Shown here one piece after another: positions 47,136 to 57,735 of a stretch of 64,000 nt of DNA (its first letter is position 1; the number at the start of each line of letters is the position of its first letter). A program made the translations under genes and the position numbers. The stretch comes from Rotaria socialis. Taxonomy: Eukaryota > Rotifera > Eurotatoria > Philodinida > Philodinidae. The notes below the pieces were generated by a model. It did not search any database. It was not told the origin of the DNA and saw nothing but the letters and a program-made list of their open reading frames with translations. The stretch is taken from assembly GCA_905331475.1 (NCBI GenBank), contig CAJNYU010002345.1, forward strand, positions 62,001 through 126,000. The letters are read 5' to 3'.

Positions 47136-48098
47136 TTATTCACCTGATAATATCTTTTCTTTTATCAGAGTTTTCCTAGCACTCTTCAGTTGATAAGGAT
47201 GAATAGATAAACATGTGATAATTAGAATTGTAAAATCATTCATACTTTTTGTTTTCGATGAGATTTTACTGGAAGCACTTGGGACAGGTTTCATTGTGGT
47301 TGATGATGATGATGAAGATGCACTTGACTGATGAGCGATTGGAGTTGACTTCGGTTCGTTTAATTTCACAAACGGCGGTTTAACAAATGTGATTGGTGGC
47401 GTGATTTCTTTTAATTGAATAATATAGAGTCCTGGTGCAGGGCTTAATTGACTCATGACTTCAAAATAAGAACCAGGCATGAGAATTATTTCTTTTTCAG
47501 TATTTTTGAAATACGAATGTTTTGCCACCGATTTTCCATTGATGCATTCAATTGAAAAGAGTGTTCGTTGTCCGTGTTTGCCCAAAAATTCATCAGCTTC
47601 AAGCACTTCAACATGAGTAGTACATGAACTCACTCCCCACCAAGCGAATTTCGTACCAGTTTTATATTTTGAGCTTAAATCCACACCTTTTATTCCACGC
47701 CATACTGTTCCACTTTGTGAGGGTAATTTGTGCAATGCCGTAAGAAATAATTTGAGAAGCGAAAACCATGGCAGCAATTCTCCACGATTTTCAGCACGTA
47801 ATGATTCATTAAGCAGCAAATATAAACTGGAGTCACCATCAAATTGCATTGTATATAGGTGTATGGAAGCTGATTCATCTTGAGTTAATTCTTCAGCTGG
47901 ATTTTGACAATTATTTAATGCAACAAAAATGTGGTCTTCGATTTTATCAAAAAATCCAGCAACGGGTTCAACAGCTTTTGAGAGTGAAACAAGCGGCCTA
48001 TCTTGATACCCTCCTATCGGCGCCAACATGTGATCAACAGGCTCATCGCTAAGATCTGTAAAACGAGATCTAACACCAGATTGCTTTGCCTCGACCAT
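47136..48098 (-). CDS. R-S-E type mono-ADP-ribosyltransferase
   Basis: Minus-strand frame of 320 residues from ATG 48098 (an in-frame TGA lies just upstream) to TAA 47136. The ART fold motifs are in order: Arg in GTVWRGIKG, Ser in WWGVSSCTTHVE, and the catalytic E-x-E in NTEKEIILMPGSYFEV near residue 203-215. This is the signature of arginine-type (ecto-)ADP-ribosyltransferases, which move ADP-ribose from NAD+ to proteins. No N-terminal signal is visible, so it may act inside the cell. The Ser-rich C-terminal tail is low complexity, and a donor-like AAA|GTATGAATG near residue 284 leaves open a spliced 3' end. Related genes are numerous in bdelloid rotifers; a general link to signalling or defence is inference. 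Confidence 0.85.
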   Translation of the reverse strand: MVEAKQSGVRSRFTDLSDEPVDHMLAPIGGYQDRPLVSLSKAVEPVAGFFDKIEDHIFVALNNCQNPAEELTQDESASIHLYTMQFDGDSSLYLLLNESLRAENRGELLPWFSLLKLFLTALHKLPSQSGTVWRGIKGVDLSSKYKTGTKFAWWGVSSCTTHVEVLEADEFLGKHGQRTLFSIECINGKSVAKHSYFKNTEKEIILMPGSYFEVMSQLSPAPGLYIIQLKEITPPITFVKPPFVKLNEPKSTPIAHQSSASSSSSSTTMKPVPSASSKISSKTKSMNDFTILIITCLSIHPYQLKSARKTLIKEKILSGE

Positions 48099-48192
48099 CT
48101 GATTACTAGTGTCTGATATCTTTATTATATAATGTCAGAGGTCAATAGTGATTTGTTTTCTCTCGTTTGTTTTTTTTTCTCTCTCTTCTTCT

Positions 48193-48195
<3 letters not shown>

Positions 48196-48229
<34 letters not shown>
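48196..48229. repeat. (AT)n microsatellite
   Basis: About 17 AT units, roughly 100 bp upstream of the ADP-ribosyltransferase start codon. Confidence 0.9.
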
Positions 48230-48231
<2 letters not shown>

Positions 48232-49640
48232 TAGTTTAAGTTATGTTTCGCTAGTCAAAAATCTAGAATAACAGAGAAATAAATGACTGTTGTTTTGTTT
48301 CCTGAGGGTGTGGTTGTGAGTGGTTGTAGCTTCACTTTTAAACGTATCCACAATCGCACAACCATACCCTTTGAAAAGAAAAGCTAGTTTCTGCAAAAGA
48401 CCGGGATGTCCGCAAATTTTACAGTTCATCCGCGGTGCGACTTGTCGATTTCTAGTGGATAAGGGCTTTGTATACATGGTCTCATGGAATCCGTAATTAC
48501 ATTATTTTTAATAAAACAGAATACAAGTCAACAAGTAGATTATCAGCTAGATCTCGATGCTAACTATATAGCATTCAAAATAGTTTCTTTTGCATTTAGA
48601 CTCACATGATTTACTTACCGGGAAAGAATAGACGAAACAAATGATGTATTATTATTGTAGGAGAGAATTTTGTACGACTGGCAATCTTTGCTTGTTTTGT
48701 TTCAATGACTCGTGTGTTTCATTTTGCAGCATAGCAACGTTGTACATTTCGTTGTTGTCTTATTAGCCTCCATTTTTTTCGTTTTTTTAAATTTTATTTA
48801 AGCGGGCACTTTTGTGAGAAGGACTGTACTTAGCAACAGTAAAACATTCATTGGAAGAGTGATAACCATGAAGAAAAGCAAACAAATCAGACGTCAAATT
48901 TGTGACCACACATTGGTAGTCACTTGTGAATGGCTCCAAGTGGATAGGATCGTTTAAAAATAAACAGTGATGGCTTATAATGAAGCGTTGTGCCATAATT
49001 GAATAAATAAACAAAATTTATATGGCGATGAGCATAAGAAGAAGTAATACATCTAGCTGTTTTTTTCTTGTAACTTTTACTGAAAATTACAGACTATAGG
49101 TTTATTTGTTTAGGTAATTGTGATGAGAATAACCAATCTTTCAAGATGATATGTATAAAATCGGAATAATCTGTGCAAGTAACGCTCGTAGCTTAGACTC
49201 GCTTGGCTCTCGACTGTATGTCGTGCTCTTCCGATATAATTGACTGCTTTGCAAGCTTCAACAACATTACTCTCCAGTATTTGAAAAAGAATGGATATGA
49301 TTTTAGACCCTGACATAAAAATCGATGCTAGATTACTGCATCTTATACACATTTTCACGCTTCTTTCTGCCATGAATTCATCTGATAACACTGTGACTTA
49401 AGGACCAACAGGTCGCTAAAAGTGGTATAATGTATACAATATCATGCTAATACTAATCGTATAGCGCATACAACCAGGGCTACCAATAGCATAGGCAGAG
49501 GAATAGTAATTCCCCCACCTATCAAGAATGATACCGCTTAGAATGTTTCGATCAACCTGAAATTTTCAGATATGGGTGTGGGTGTTTGGGTGTAGATGCA
49601 GATATACCTAGATAGCAGCCAACAGCCCCTACCCACACCC
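48230..49640. other. Intergenic with unexplained short ORFs
   Basis: Minus-strand frames at 48241-48477, 48787-49014 and 49110-49391 have mixed, protein-like composition (for example NCKICGHPGLLQKLAFLFKG and FTSDYQCVVTNLTSDLFAFL), but no family or splice pattern that I recognise. A donor-like CCCG|GTAAGTAAA on the minus strand near 48618 could end an untranslated first exon of the ADP-ribosyltransferase. The stretch may also be remains of the mobile element whose transposase fragment follows. Confidence 0.3.
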
Positions 49641-49649
49641 TCACGTTGT

Positions 49650-49906
49650 CTCTTTCATTTTTCACAAGCGATATGGCGGCAAGCTCAAAACAAAGGATTG
49701 GCAACCAAATATAAAGAACATGAGCGTTTTCGCTTAAAAGTAAAAAATTGATTGCTCTAGCTTTTGTTCCAGTAGATGAAGTTACAACTGCATTTGACTT
49801 AATTGCCGATCAATTCGACGATGACGCCGATGATTTAGTCGATTATTTCGAAAAAACTGGGATTGGTGAACCAAAAAGAGGCACTTGTACAATTCGTCAC
49901 ACGACA
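49650..49906 (+). pseudogene. MULE transposase fragment, frameshifted
   Basis: FHFSQAIWRQAQNKGLATKY, then after a stop and frame change IALAFVPVDEVTTAFDLIAD...LVDYFEKTGIGEPKRG. This order (HFxQxxWR, then a LAFVPxxxVxxAF helix, then DYFExTxIGxPxRG) is the C-terminal part of Mutator-like (MULE) transposases of the type that carries FLYWCH zinc fingers in animals. The upstream catalytic part and the downstream LPRTNN region are missing, and the frame is broken, so it is inactive. The inverted-repeat element at 49922 follows directly. Confidence 0.75.
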
Positions 49907-49921
49907 ATTCGTTGCAATCAG

Positions 49922-50789
49922 TTCGCCGCATATATAGGAGAGGATACATTAATTGAATTAAGATATTTAGTGTAGAATGTTACTTAATTAATCACTCTGG
50001 TAAACGTTTTTCTTCAGAGAATAATGTCTCTTTCTTGATAATACTTTTTTTTAACAATAGAGATCTGAATTTACAGGTTTTTTTAAATTAAATTAACTAG
50101 CATTTAAATGACAAAAATTCAATGGAATTGAATTAAAAATGAATTTAATTTTTTCTAGGATGAAAATGAAAATTATATAGAAATAATGTTTTTTATTCAA
50201 TAATTCGTAATGATGTAAATTAGTTATCGTTATTTGGAAAAAATATGACTTAAGCAATAACACATAAGAAAATCTAGTATTTGAGTTACACATGTGTCGA
50301 TAAAAATCAAAATTCTTCAACAAATCATACATGATTCCTGAAATTCAATCTTCTGTATTCCAGAAATAATCGACAACATTTATTTCTTAACACAATTTGT
50401 AGAAAATGTAAAAAAAATAATTTGAAATACTCTCAATAAAGTCTAAACCAACATTGATAATCTTTTCTTAAAATTCTTTTCAATTAAAATTTTAACAATT
50501 TTAACTTTAATTTTAAACTTTCAATTCTAATTCTTATGAGGGTTTAAACATTTATTCCTCCATCCAATAATTCTTTTAAATTTCAATCTTCATCAGAATT
50601 TATCCCCTTAAAGGACTGGAATCCTATTTATCATCAGACTCTTCGTATTTTAAGAAATTTTTTCAGAAGTAGAGTATTGCTTTTTTTGCAGCGCGTCTTA
50701 TATTCCTCATGTATATCTATTAATTAAATAACATTCTACACTAAATATCTTAATTCAACTAATGTATCCTCTCCTATATATGCGCCGAA
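49922..50789. mobile_element. Foldback element next to MULE remnant
   Basis: The left arm (49922-49993) and right arm (about 50718-50789) are inverted copies of about 72 bp differing at only a few bases, outer end TTCGSCGCATATATAGGAGA. The 720-bp middle is AT-rich and non-coding. It could be a MITE inserted in the MULE remnant, or the deleted rest of the MULE itself. Confidence 0.75.
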
Positions 50790-51249
50790 TTAAACGGTCA
50801 CCTTCTAAACTTTCAAGCCCGAAAACTTTCCTGATGAAAAAAGGTCGAACCTAAAAAAAGACAACATATTTCTAATCAGTGATTTTTTTTCTGATAGATA
50901 TTTGTTAATAGTTTGGTACAATCCTATGGGTACTAAAAATTAATTGACATGGAATATCTTCTCGAAAACAAAAATTTCCCTTTACAATCTGGCTTTAATC
51001 ACATTTCAAATCAGAGTGACTGTAAAAGCCGCCGCACGGTCCGCTTTGATCTTGCCTAAGACGACTCATCAGATAATTAGAATTTTCACTGAAAACATGT
51101 CATAGTTAGTTGTTGCTTATTCTGAAAAATATCGAAATAATAACCGTTAGAACGATGCAGCTGTCAGACGAACATAGAGCCCTTCAACAGAGTGTCGAAT
51201 CCACGATCTAGTTGGAATTGTAAATTTGATTTATAATTAATTAATAAAA
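50790..51249. other. Intergenic, nothing recognised
   Basis: AT-rich with no supported exon. A short CG-containing stretch near 51030-51060 has no identified role. Confidence 0.4.
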
Positions 51250-51873
51250 CTATTTACACGGAATATCGTCGGTGAATAGATCATCATAATAAGCAATATC
51301 ATCGTCAATTTCTTCTTCACTAGAATCCTAGGCATAAAAAGGAAAAAGAATAACGTCAGAGCTTTGTTTAGCAATGTAGATTGCTGATAATATCGTTGCT
51401 AAAATGTTCAAGTATAACTCTTTATATTCTTGTGTAAGATAATAAAAAGAGTGTCAAATCAAACTGATTTTTACACAGAACGCTATGTTTCATATTGAAA
51501 ATGAATTTGTGCTTCTCCATTAGACTAGTTCTCAGTTTATGAAGCCAAAAGAAAGAACTTAGCCAGACGGTAGAAAAGATCAGTAAGAATCACTGCTATT
51601 GAAAAGGTGAATGAATGCAGAGTGATTCAAGGAATCGATATCCATAAATTGGATTGCTACAAAATAGTCTCCACGTTTTGAGTCGCAATGAACAAATTTC
51701 ACAATTTTACTTTTCCCCTATGCATGGTACTCCAACAGAAAAATGTTTATGGAAAGTATTATATCATAAATAATGAAGGTATTAATGTATTTTTTATACT
51801 AATTCTAAATGTCTTCTTTTTCCCTGGAAAAAATACTTACATTATTGACTATTGCTTCGGATGTTTCTGTCAT
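51250..51873 (-). CDS. Possible two-exon small acidic protein
   Basis: Minus-strand exon 51841-51873 (ATG, MTETSEAIVNN, then donor AAT|GTAAGTATT) and exon 51250-51327 (acceptor CCTAG|GATTCT, then DSSEEEIDDDIAYYDDLFTD to a TAG stop) are both phase 0 and join to 36 residues. The acidic second exon looks like a genuine protein tail. The intron (513 nt) is long for this genome, so middle exons could be missing. One candidate frame near 51578-51685 is not bounded by convincing sites. No family recognised. Confidence 0.35.
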
Positions 51874-52638
51874 AGTTGGCTCTAGTTGAGACACTCTTTT
51901 TGTATTTATGAAAGAGAAAAATTTCTAAAAGAAGCGATGAATAGATGGCAGTTGCCGACTAACGAGTTTTTCATTACGAATGGCTGGGTTTTGTGTTTCT
52001 TTTTCCTATTACCTAGTACGCTTATTTTAAAACCATAATATACTAGAAAGACGCAGCGTAAAAAGCTCTATATTTGACATAAGACCGTTTATTTTATAGT
52101 TGCGCTGTTAGTAATGTAATGTTCCCCTACAATTCTGAAGGAAAAGGGTGTCGTCTTTTTCAGCATAAGGGCAGTAGATTTGTCCAGTTAGCAGGAGATG
52201 TTTGATTCGTGTCCTACCAAAGGGGTCATATCATCCGGTTGTTAGTCTAGCGCCTAACAAGCGCTTTTTGTTTTCAAAGTGGTTTTAACCGTGCGCAACA
52301 GATCCTTTTTTTTGCTATTTCTTCGATCATAGCATTGCGTGAACATCTATAGACAATGGCTGATTCTATACCAATTAACACATAGGGTGTGGGTTTATGC
52401 ATGGTTATTGGTCTTCTCATCACACCCACACCCTAAAAACAGAATTTGATAACAGTTTATCCTCATCTCTCTGCCACAGTCACTTGCAACGTTTGGTCTG
52501 GTTTATCAATACAAAATAAAATAGGAAAGTCAGAGTAAAATGAATCCATGACTAACATATATTTATTGCATCACTCTAGATATATTTAAAAATAAAATTG
52601 CTATTTTTTGCAATTTCTTCATGATTTAATTGCTGCCT
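51874..52638. other. Intergenic spacer
   Basis: Downstream flank of the perilipin-like gene. Contains a short hairpin whose stem is AGGGTGTGGGT at 52384-52394 pairing with ACCCACACCCT at 52424-52434. Otherwise unremarkable. Confidence 0.45.
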
Positions 52639-54632
52639 TCAAATAGCACAACCACTAGCAAGCATAGGAGAAAGATCGAAGACAGAAACGTCTTGCTGCT
52701 GCTGCTGCTGTTGTTGTTGTTGTTGTTCATCATCATTTGTTTCATTTAAAGCTAGTTCAATAATTCGATTTTCATCATCGTGATCTGTTGCACTACTTGT
52801 ATGTGATGATTGACTCGACTGTGAACTAACCTTGTTGATAGAGGAACATTTGAATACAATCCTGTGATAACTTTAGTTGATCTTACTTGTCGAATGATAT
52901 CTTTAACATCGAAACTTTCTTCAGGTAGATTTGATGAAGAAATATCTGATAGTGTATCTTCATTTTGAGGTCTAGATTGATTTAGATTTGAATATTTATG
53001 AATGTTTCGATATGGCGTAGATTGAAAAGTTGTTACAGGATGATCTTGAACATTTTCGTCTGTTTCACTACAATCTGAAGTATTATTGGATGACAAAAAG
53101 AACATTGGACGGATATATTTTAGTGGTTCTTCAAGCTAAATAGAAAAAAAAACAATAAGAGAATTAAATTTACATTAATAAAACCTGACGCTGGTTCAGT
53201 GTATAAAAGTCAAAAAGATCTAAATCTTATTGAATAGTTATTTAAGAAAAGATGAATGATTTGAAATCTTGAAATTTCAATACGAACCTGTGTTTGACAT
53301 GTTGAATTGGATCGTGGCTAAAATATAAAAATTTCAATTTCAATAAAAACCTATGTTTTAAATCAGCCAGTTAAGTTTGTTCTATACTTTTGTGCATCTC
53401 ATCCAAGGATGTTTAGCTGCGTGAAGCATCATGATGTTTAAAAAATGTTGAATACGTTCTTTTGTTGTTACTAATCGATGCCGTGCACGATTATTCAAAT
53501 TTTCATTGATTCGACTCATTTCAACCTATTCAAACATAATAAGAAACAAAAAAAATGAATAGGAATGTTTATAATCGAAAAAACTAGTTTAATAATATAT
53601 ACTTTTCGATTAACACACCGTAATATTGAGCGAAAGTGACCGTGAACACGTAAAGATGAAAATAGTATACGTCGGCATCGTTTTAATTGATATCGAATAA
53701 GATAAAGGAATTGACGATAATTGCCAAACATACGACGACCAAGTACAAGTAATTTTTCCGAAAATGACTAAAATATATTTTATATCTAAGATTTCGAAGA
53801 ATTCTATCGAAGCACGGAAAAAATAATAGTCATCGTAATACAGTTGAGATTTAAAAATAGATTTCCCTTCTATTCTTCAAGATAGTTGAACAATTCAGTG
53901 ACTTGAAACAGATAAAAAGAGCTTTCTTACGTCCACTTCATCTAATGATCTACCATCTTCCATATTCAATTTTTTCCAAAGCGCTCGGCTTCTGCCAATA
54001 TGATCATTCAATTCATTTCTAATATATTTCGAATACAGTTCAATAATCACTAAAAGACTGGTTAAACATTGAGAAAATCGTTGAATAAAATAAAATTTGT
54101 TTTCTTCAGGAATATGTTCCATATTAGTTGTAGTAGTAGTAGTAGTTGTAGATGATTCGGAATGTTTATGTATAAATGATAAGAATAATAAATCACCGCA
54201 ACATTTAAAAACTTCATTGGATGTATGATCCACAATTGGACAAAAATATCGAATCGTATCAATATATGAACATAGATAATGATCCAACTTATTTACTACA
54301 ATAAATAATATGATTAATATCTTTGTTTTTCTCAGTTAGTAAGAGTCTTTCTCAAAACAAAATTTATTTATCAAGAGAAGACTTTTGTAAATAAAGAGAC
54401 AACTGATGGAAAGACTATCAAAAAACAATTTACCATATGTATAAAATGAACTAAATAATGGTTGAATAATATTTTCGTGTAATACTGATATGGTTTTCTC
54501 AATTATTGATAAAATAAAACGAATTGGAAGTAGAAATTTGTTTTTTTCTTCGATATATCGATTTTGAATGTACATCCATGTTGTTGAAATAAGTTTCAAT
54601 TGAAAAAGTTGTTTTCTAAATTCAGGTAACAT
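52639..54632 (-). CDS. Perilipin-like protein (tentative)
   Basis: Minus-strand exons 54434-54632, 53931-54295, 53603-53767, 53388-53525, 53288-53317 (30 nt), 52887-53135 and 52639-52830 join in frame to 445 residues. The N-terminal half is amphipathic helix: IEKTISVLHENIIQPLFSSF, then NKLDHYLCSYIDTIRYFCPI. Its order and spacing recall the perilipin 11-mer region followed by a '...LDxLExxLP' helix. A Cys/Arg-rich helical segment (RYQLKRCRRILFSSLRVHGH) and a Ser/Asp/Gln-rich tail with 11 consecutive Gln follow. Perilipins coat lipid droplets; this assignment rests on eye alignment only. The ATG at 54632 opens exon 2, and a candidate upstream exon (54697-54745) does not join in frame, so it is probably 5' leader. 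Intron 52831-52886 is only 56 nt. Confidence 0.55.
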
Positions 54633-54745
54633 GCTAAAAAGAATATTTACCTAGTAAAAAAAGATTTCACATATATATTTAGCTATCAAAGTTTACTTCC
54701 CTCATATTCGTCAGTCATATCCACCAATAAAAATCGATTTGTCAT

Positions 54746-55085
54746 CCTCTATGAAACATTTTGAATCAAAATTTCAATTAATTTCATAAAGAAATATAAA
54801 ATAATGATAAAAATGAATATTCAAAATCAAATATTAGAAGTTGAAGTGTAAGAAATGAAAATAATGATCGATCCAATCGAACATTTCCAAGTCTTCAACT
54901 TTTCTCTTTTTTTTCGTTGGGCAGATTCGTCAAGCCAGCTGCTGCAATTCTATTGATAGAAAAGTTACACGCGAAGAAAAAGACTATTTTCCTTCATTAT
55001 TAAGGGATTATACTTTCAGTTGTTATACAAATTTATTATAATTTTATAGATCAGGCTTCATTGATTGTCCCTTCATCGAGTAAAA
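54746..55085. promoter_or_regulatory. Divergent promoter, perilipin-like gene and PDIA3
   Basis: Both genes start from this spacer of about 340-450 bp in opposite directions, so shared control is likely. Acceptor-like TTTTATAG at about 55043-55050 precedes the PDIA3 start by 35 nt and could receive a 5' leader exon or a spliced leader. Confidence 0.4.
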
Positions 55086-57216
55086 ATGCGATCTGTTTTC
55101 TTTATTGCTTTATTGATTGGTCTAACGGCAGTTGCTACTGCCGAGGATGTACTCGTCTTCACTGATAATGATTTCGAGACTAAAATTAACCAACATGATA
55201 TCATTCTTGTTAAGTTTTATGCACCATGGTGTGGTCATTGTAAGTTATAAAGCAGAAAGTTTATGGGTATATATAAAACTATTTTCTCTCTGTCAGGCAA
55301 ACGGCTTGCACCTGAATATGACAAAGCTGCCACGATTTTACTTAAGACTGATCCACCTGTAGCTTTAGCTAAGGTAAGTAAAAAACAGATTTTGAATGAT
55401 TAACACACTAAAGTTGATGTTTTTAATTCAGGTTGATTGTACTGTTGAAACTAAAATCTGTGGTAAACATGGTGTCAGTGGTTATCCAAGTATGTTGTTG
55501 GCTTTTCCCCATCAATAGTCTTTACACATTGTAATTCATTTATACTTTAGCATTAAAGATCTTTAAAAATGGTGAATTCGCTGAAGATTACAATGGTCCC
55601 CGAGAAGCCGGTATGTTGAATTAATTTTCTTGAGAATAAATAAAAAAATTATTTTTTATTTCTATTAGATGGTATTGTTTCAACAATGAGATCAAAAGCC
55701 GGTCCATCATATCGCGTACTTGAAAACTTAGCTGATTATGAAAAATATTTAGACAATACAGAACCAAGCATTATCGGTATGTATTTTATCGAAAATTAAA
55801 CAACAACAGAAAAGCTGAATTTGCCTTATAATTTCAAATAGGTTATTTCAGTAGTGAAACTAGTTCATTGAAAGATGACCTTGTTAAAGCTGCTGGTCAA
55901 TTATCGGAGAAATTCCGTTTTGCTTATACAACATCATATGAAATTCTTGGTAACGTTGAATATTCAAAGTAGGAAATAATGCTCGTTTATTCAAATATAA
56001 TAATTTATCGATTTCATACTTTAGTAAAATTGTTATTCATCAACCAAAACGATTACAAACCAAACTTGAAAATTCTTTTGTAGTTGTTGAAGCTACCGGT
56101 AATGCAATTAAATCATTTATTCTAGAAGAAATGTAAGATTTTCCTTCTGACAATTAAACTACATTCATCAATATATAAATTTATTTTAGTCATGGTCTTG
56201 TTGGTCATCGTACACCATCGAATTTCGGTGATTTTTCGAAACCAACTGTTGTTATCTATTATAATGTTGATTATGTTCGTGATACCAAGGGAACAAACTA
56301 TGTTCGTAATCGTATATTAAAAGTAGCTAAAAAATTAGCTGATGAAAATGTCAAAGTTACTTTTGCTGTCAGCAATGCTGAAGAACTTCGTCATGAATTA
56401 ACCGAATTCGGAGTTAATGATATTAAAAAAGATGGCAAATATGTTCTTGCTCGTGGTCCAGCTGGTGAAAAATATAAAATGTCAAAAGATTTTACTTATG
56501 AACTTCTTGAAGAATTCGCCCGTGCCGTTGCTAGCGGTGATCATGAGCAATATATCAAGTCTCAACCTGTACCCGAACAAACTGATGATGTCAAAGTTGT
56601 TGTTGGAAAGAACTTCAACGATATTGTTAACGATGATACCAAAGATGTTCTCATCGAATTCTATGCACCATGGTAAAAAACGAGAACTTTTGTCGTTGTA
56701 TTGATTTTTAATTCAATGTTTTTCTTTCTATTTTTCTAGGTGTGGTCATTGGTAAGATCAAATAACTTTTTTTTGTTATGACAACATATTATTTTCTTTA
56801 GTAAATCACTTGCTCCTAAATATGATGAATTAGCTAAGAAATTAAAGAAAGAAACAAATATTGTTATGTAAGATGAAAAATAAATATTTGAATTTTCTTT
56901 TTATTCATCGATATTTTCTCTTGGTTTCTAGTGCTAAAATGGATGCTACTGAAAACGATGTTCCACCTGCATATGAAGTTCAAGGATTTCCAACAATTTA
57001 CTTCGCACCTAAGAATAGCAAAAGTAGTCCACGCAGATATGAAGTTCGTTCTTTGTTATTTTTTCCAAGAAAATGTTTTAAATCAATTATTTCTAGGGTG
57101 GACGTGAAGTTGACGATTTCATTAAATACTTGGCTAAAGAAGCTACTGAACCTCTTAACGGTTATGATCGTAACGGATCAAAGAAGAGCAAAAAGGCAGC
57201 CGACGACGAACTCTAA
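55086..57216 (+). CDS. PDIA3: Protein disulfide-isomerase A3 (ERp57) homolog
   Basis: Twelve exons: 55086-55239, 55297-55373, 55432-55489, 55551-55610, 55669-55776, 55842-55968, 56025-56132, 56190-56672, 56740-56751, 56802-56867, 56932-57043, 57097-57216. They join to 494 residues (human PDIA3 505). A signal peptide ([19 protein letters not shown]) leads into thioredoxin domains a, b, b' and a', with both active sites intact: APWCGHC near residue 46-52 and again in domain a'. The protein forms and rearranges disulfides of glycoproteins in the ER. It ends ADDEL, a variant of the usual (K/Q/H)DEL retention signal. Exon 9 is only 12 nt and encodes the second active site's CGH. AATAAA hexamers lie just after the stop. 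High expression is expected. Confidence 0.96.
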
Positions 57217-57735
57217 ACGAACAATAAAAATATTACCATTATTCTTTATCTCTTGAATAAAATCATTTGTGGGTTTTTTTTTCTTTGCTCCCGCTTTGTT
57301 ATCATCATACTCAGTTTTTTTTCTTCATTCCATATGTTCCTCTGTTATTTATACTTGTAGCTGAGACGCTGTGTGGGGTGTGAATTTTTTCTATTTGTCC
57401 ATGCCATGTAATAACAACAAAAATCTCTATTATTGTTCGCTTCTTATTTCTTATACCAAACGGTACATATTTACGAAACAAAAGTTTTATGTGTAGTATT
57501 GATTCGACATTCTCTTTTGATATATTATTAACATGCTGATTTTTTCCAGTGTATACTCAAGAAAAAAAATTACGATACTTCATCATGATAAAAAAAAAGA
57601 AATGATGTGTTCTTTTGCTTTTTGATCGGATATTTTCATATGGGAAAAATTAGATGAATGAAAAATTTTTGAGATTGAATAAAAAACGAATTCATGCCAA
57701 AATTATTCTGGTAGCTTATGTTTTCTTTTGTAGTT
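57217..57735. other. PDIA3 3' region and F-box gene upstream region
   Basis: Holds PDIA3 polyadenylation hexamers shortly after its stop codon. An acceptor-like TTTCTTTTGTAG ends two bases before the next gene's ATG. Confidence 0.5.

Noticed and set aside
49568..49590. G-rich TGTGGG-like motifs here and at 52384-52434
   Set aside because: TGTGGG is, as I recall, the telomeric repeat of Adineta, so an interstitial telomere was considered. Only one or two imperfect units are present, and the 52384 case is an inverted pair, so chance is more likely.
54697..54745. Upstream exon MTNRFLLVDMTDEYEG for the perilipin-like gene
   Set aside because: Its donor leaves phase 1, while the next exon's acceptor would need phase 2; treated as 5' leader unless a base is misread.
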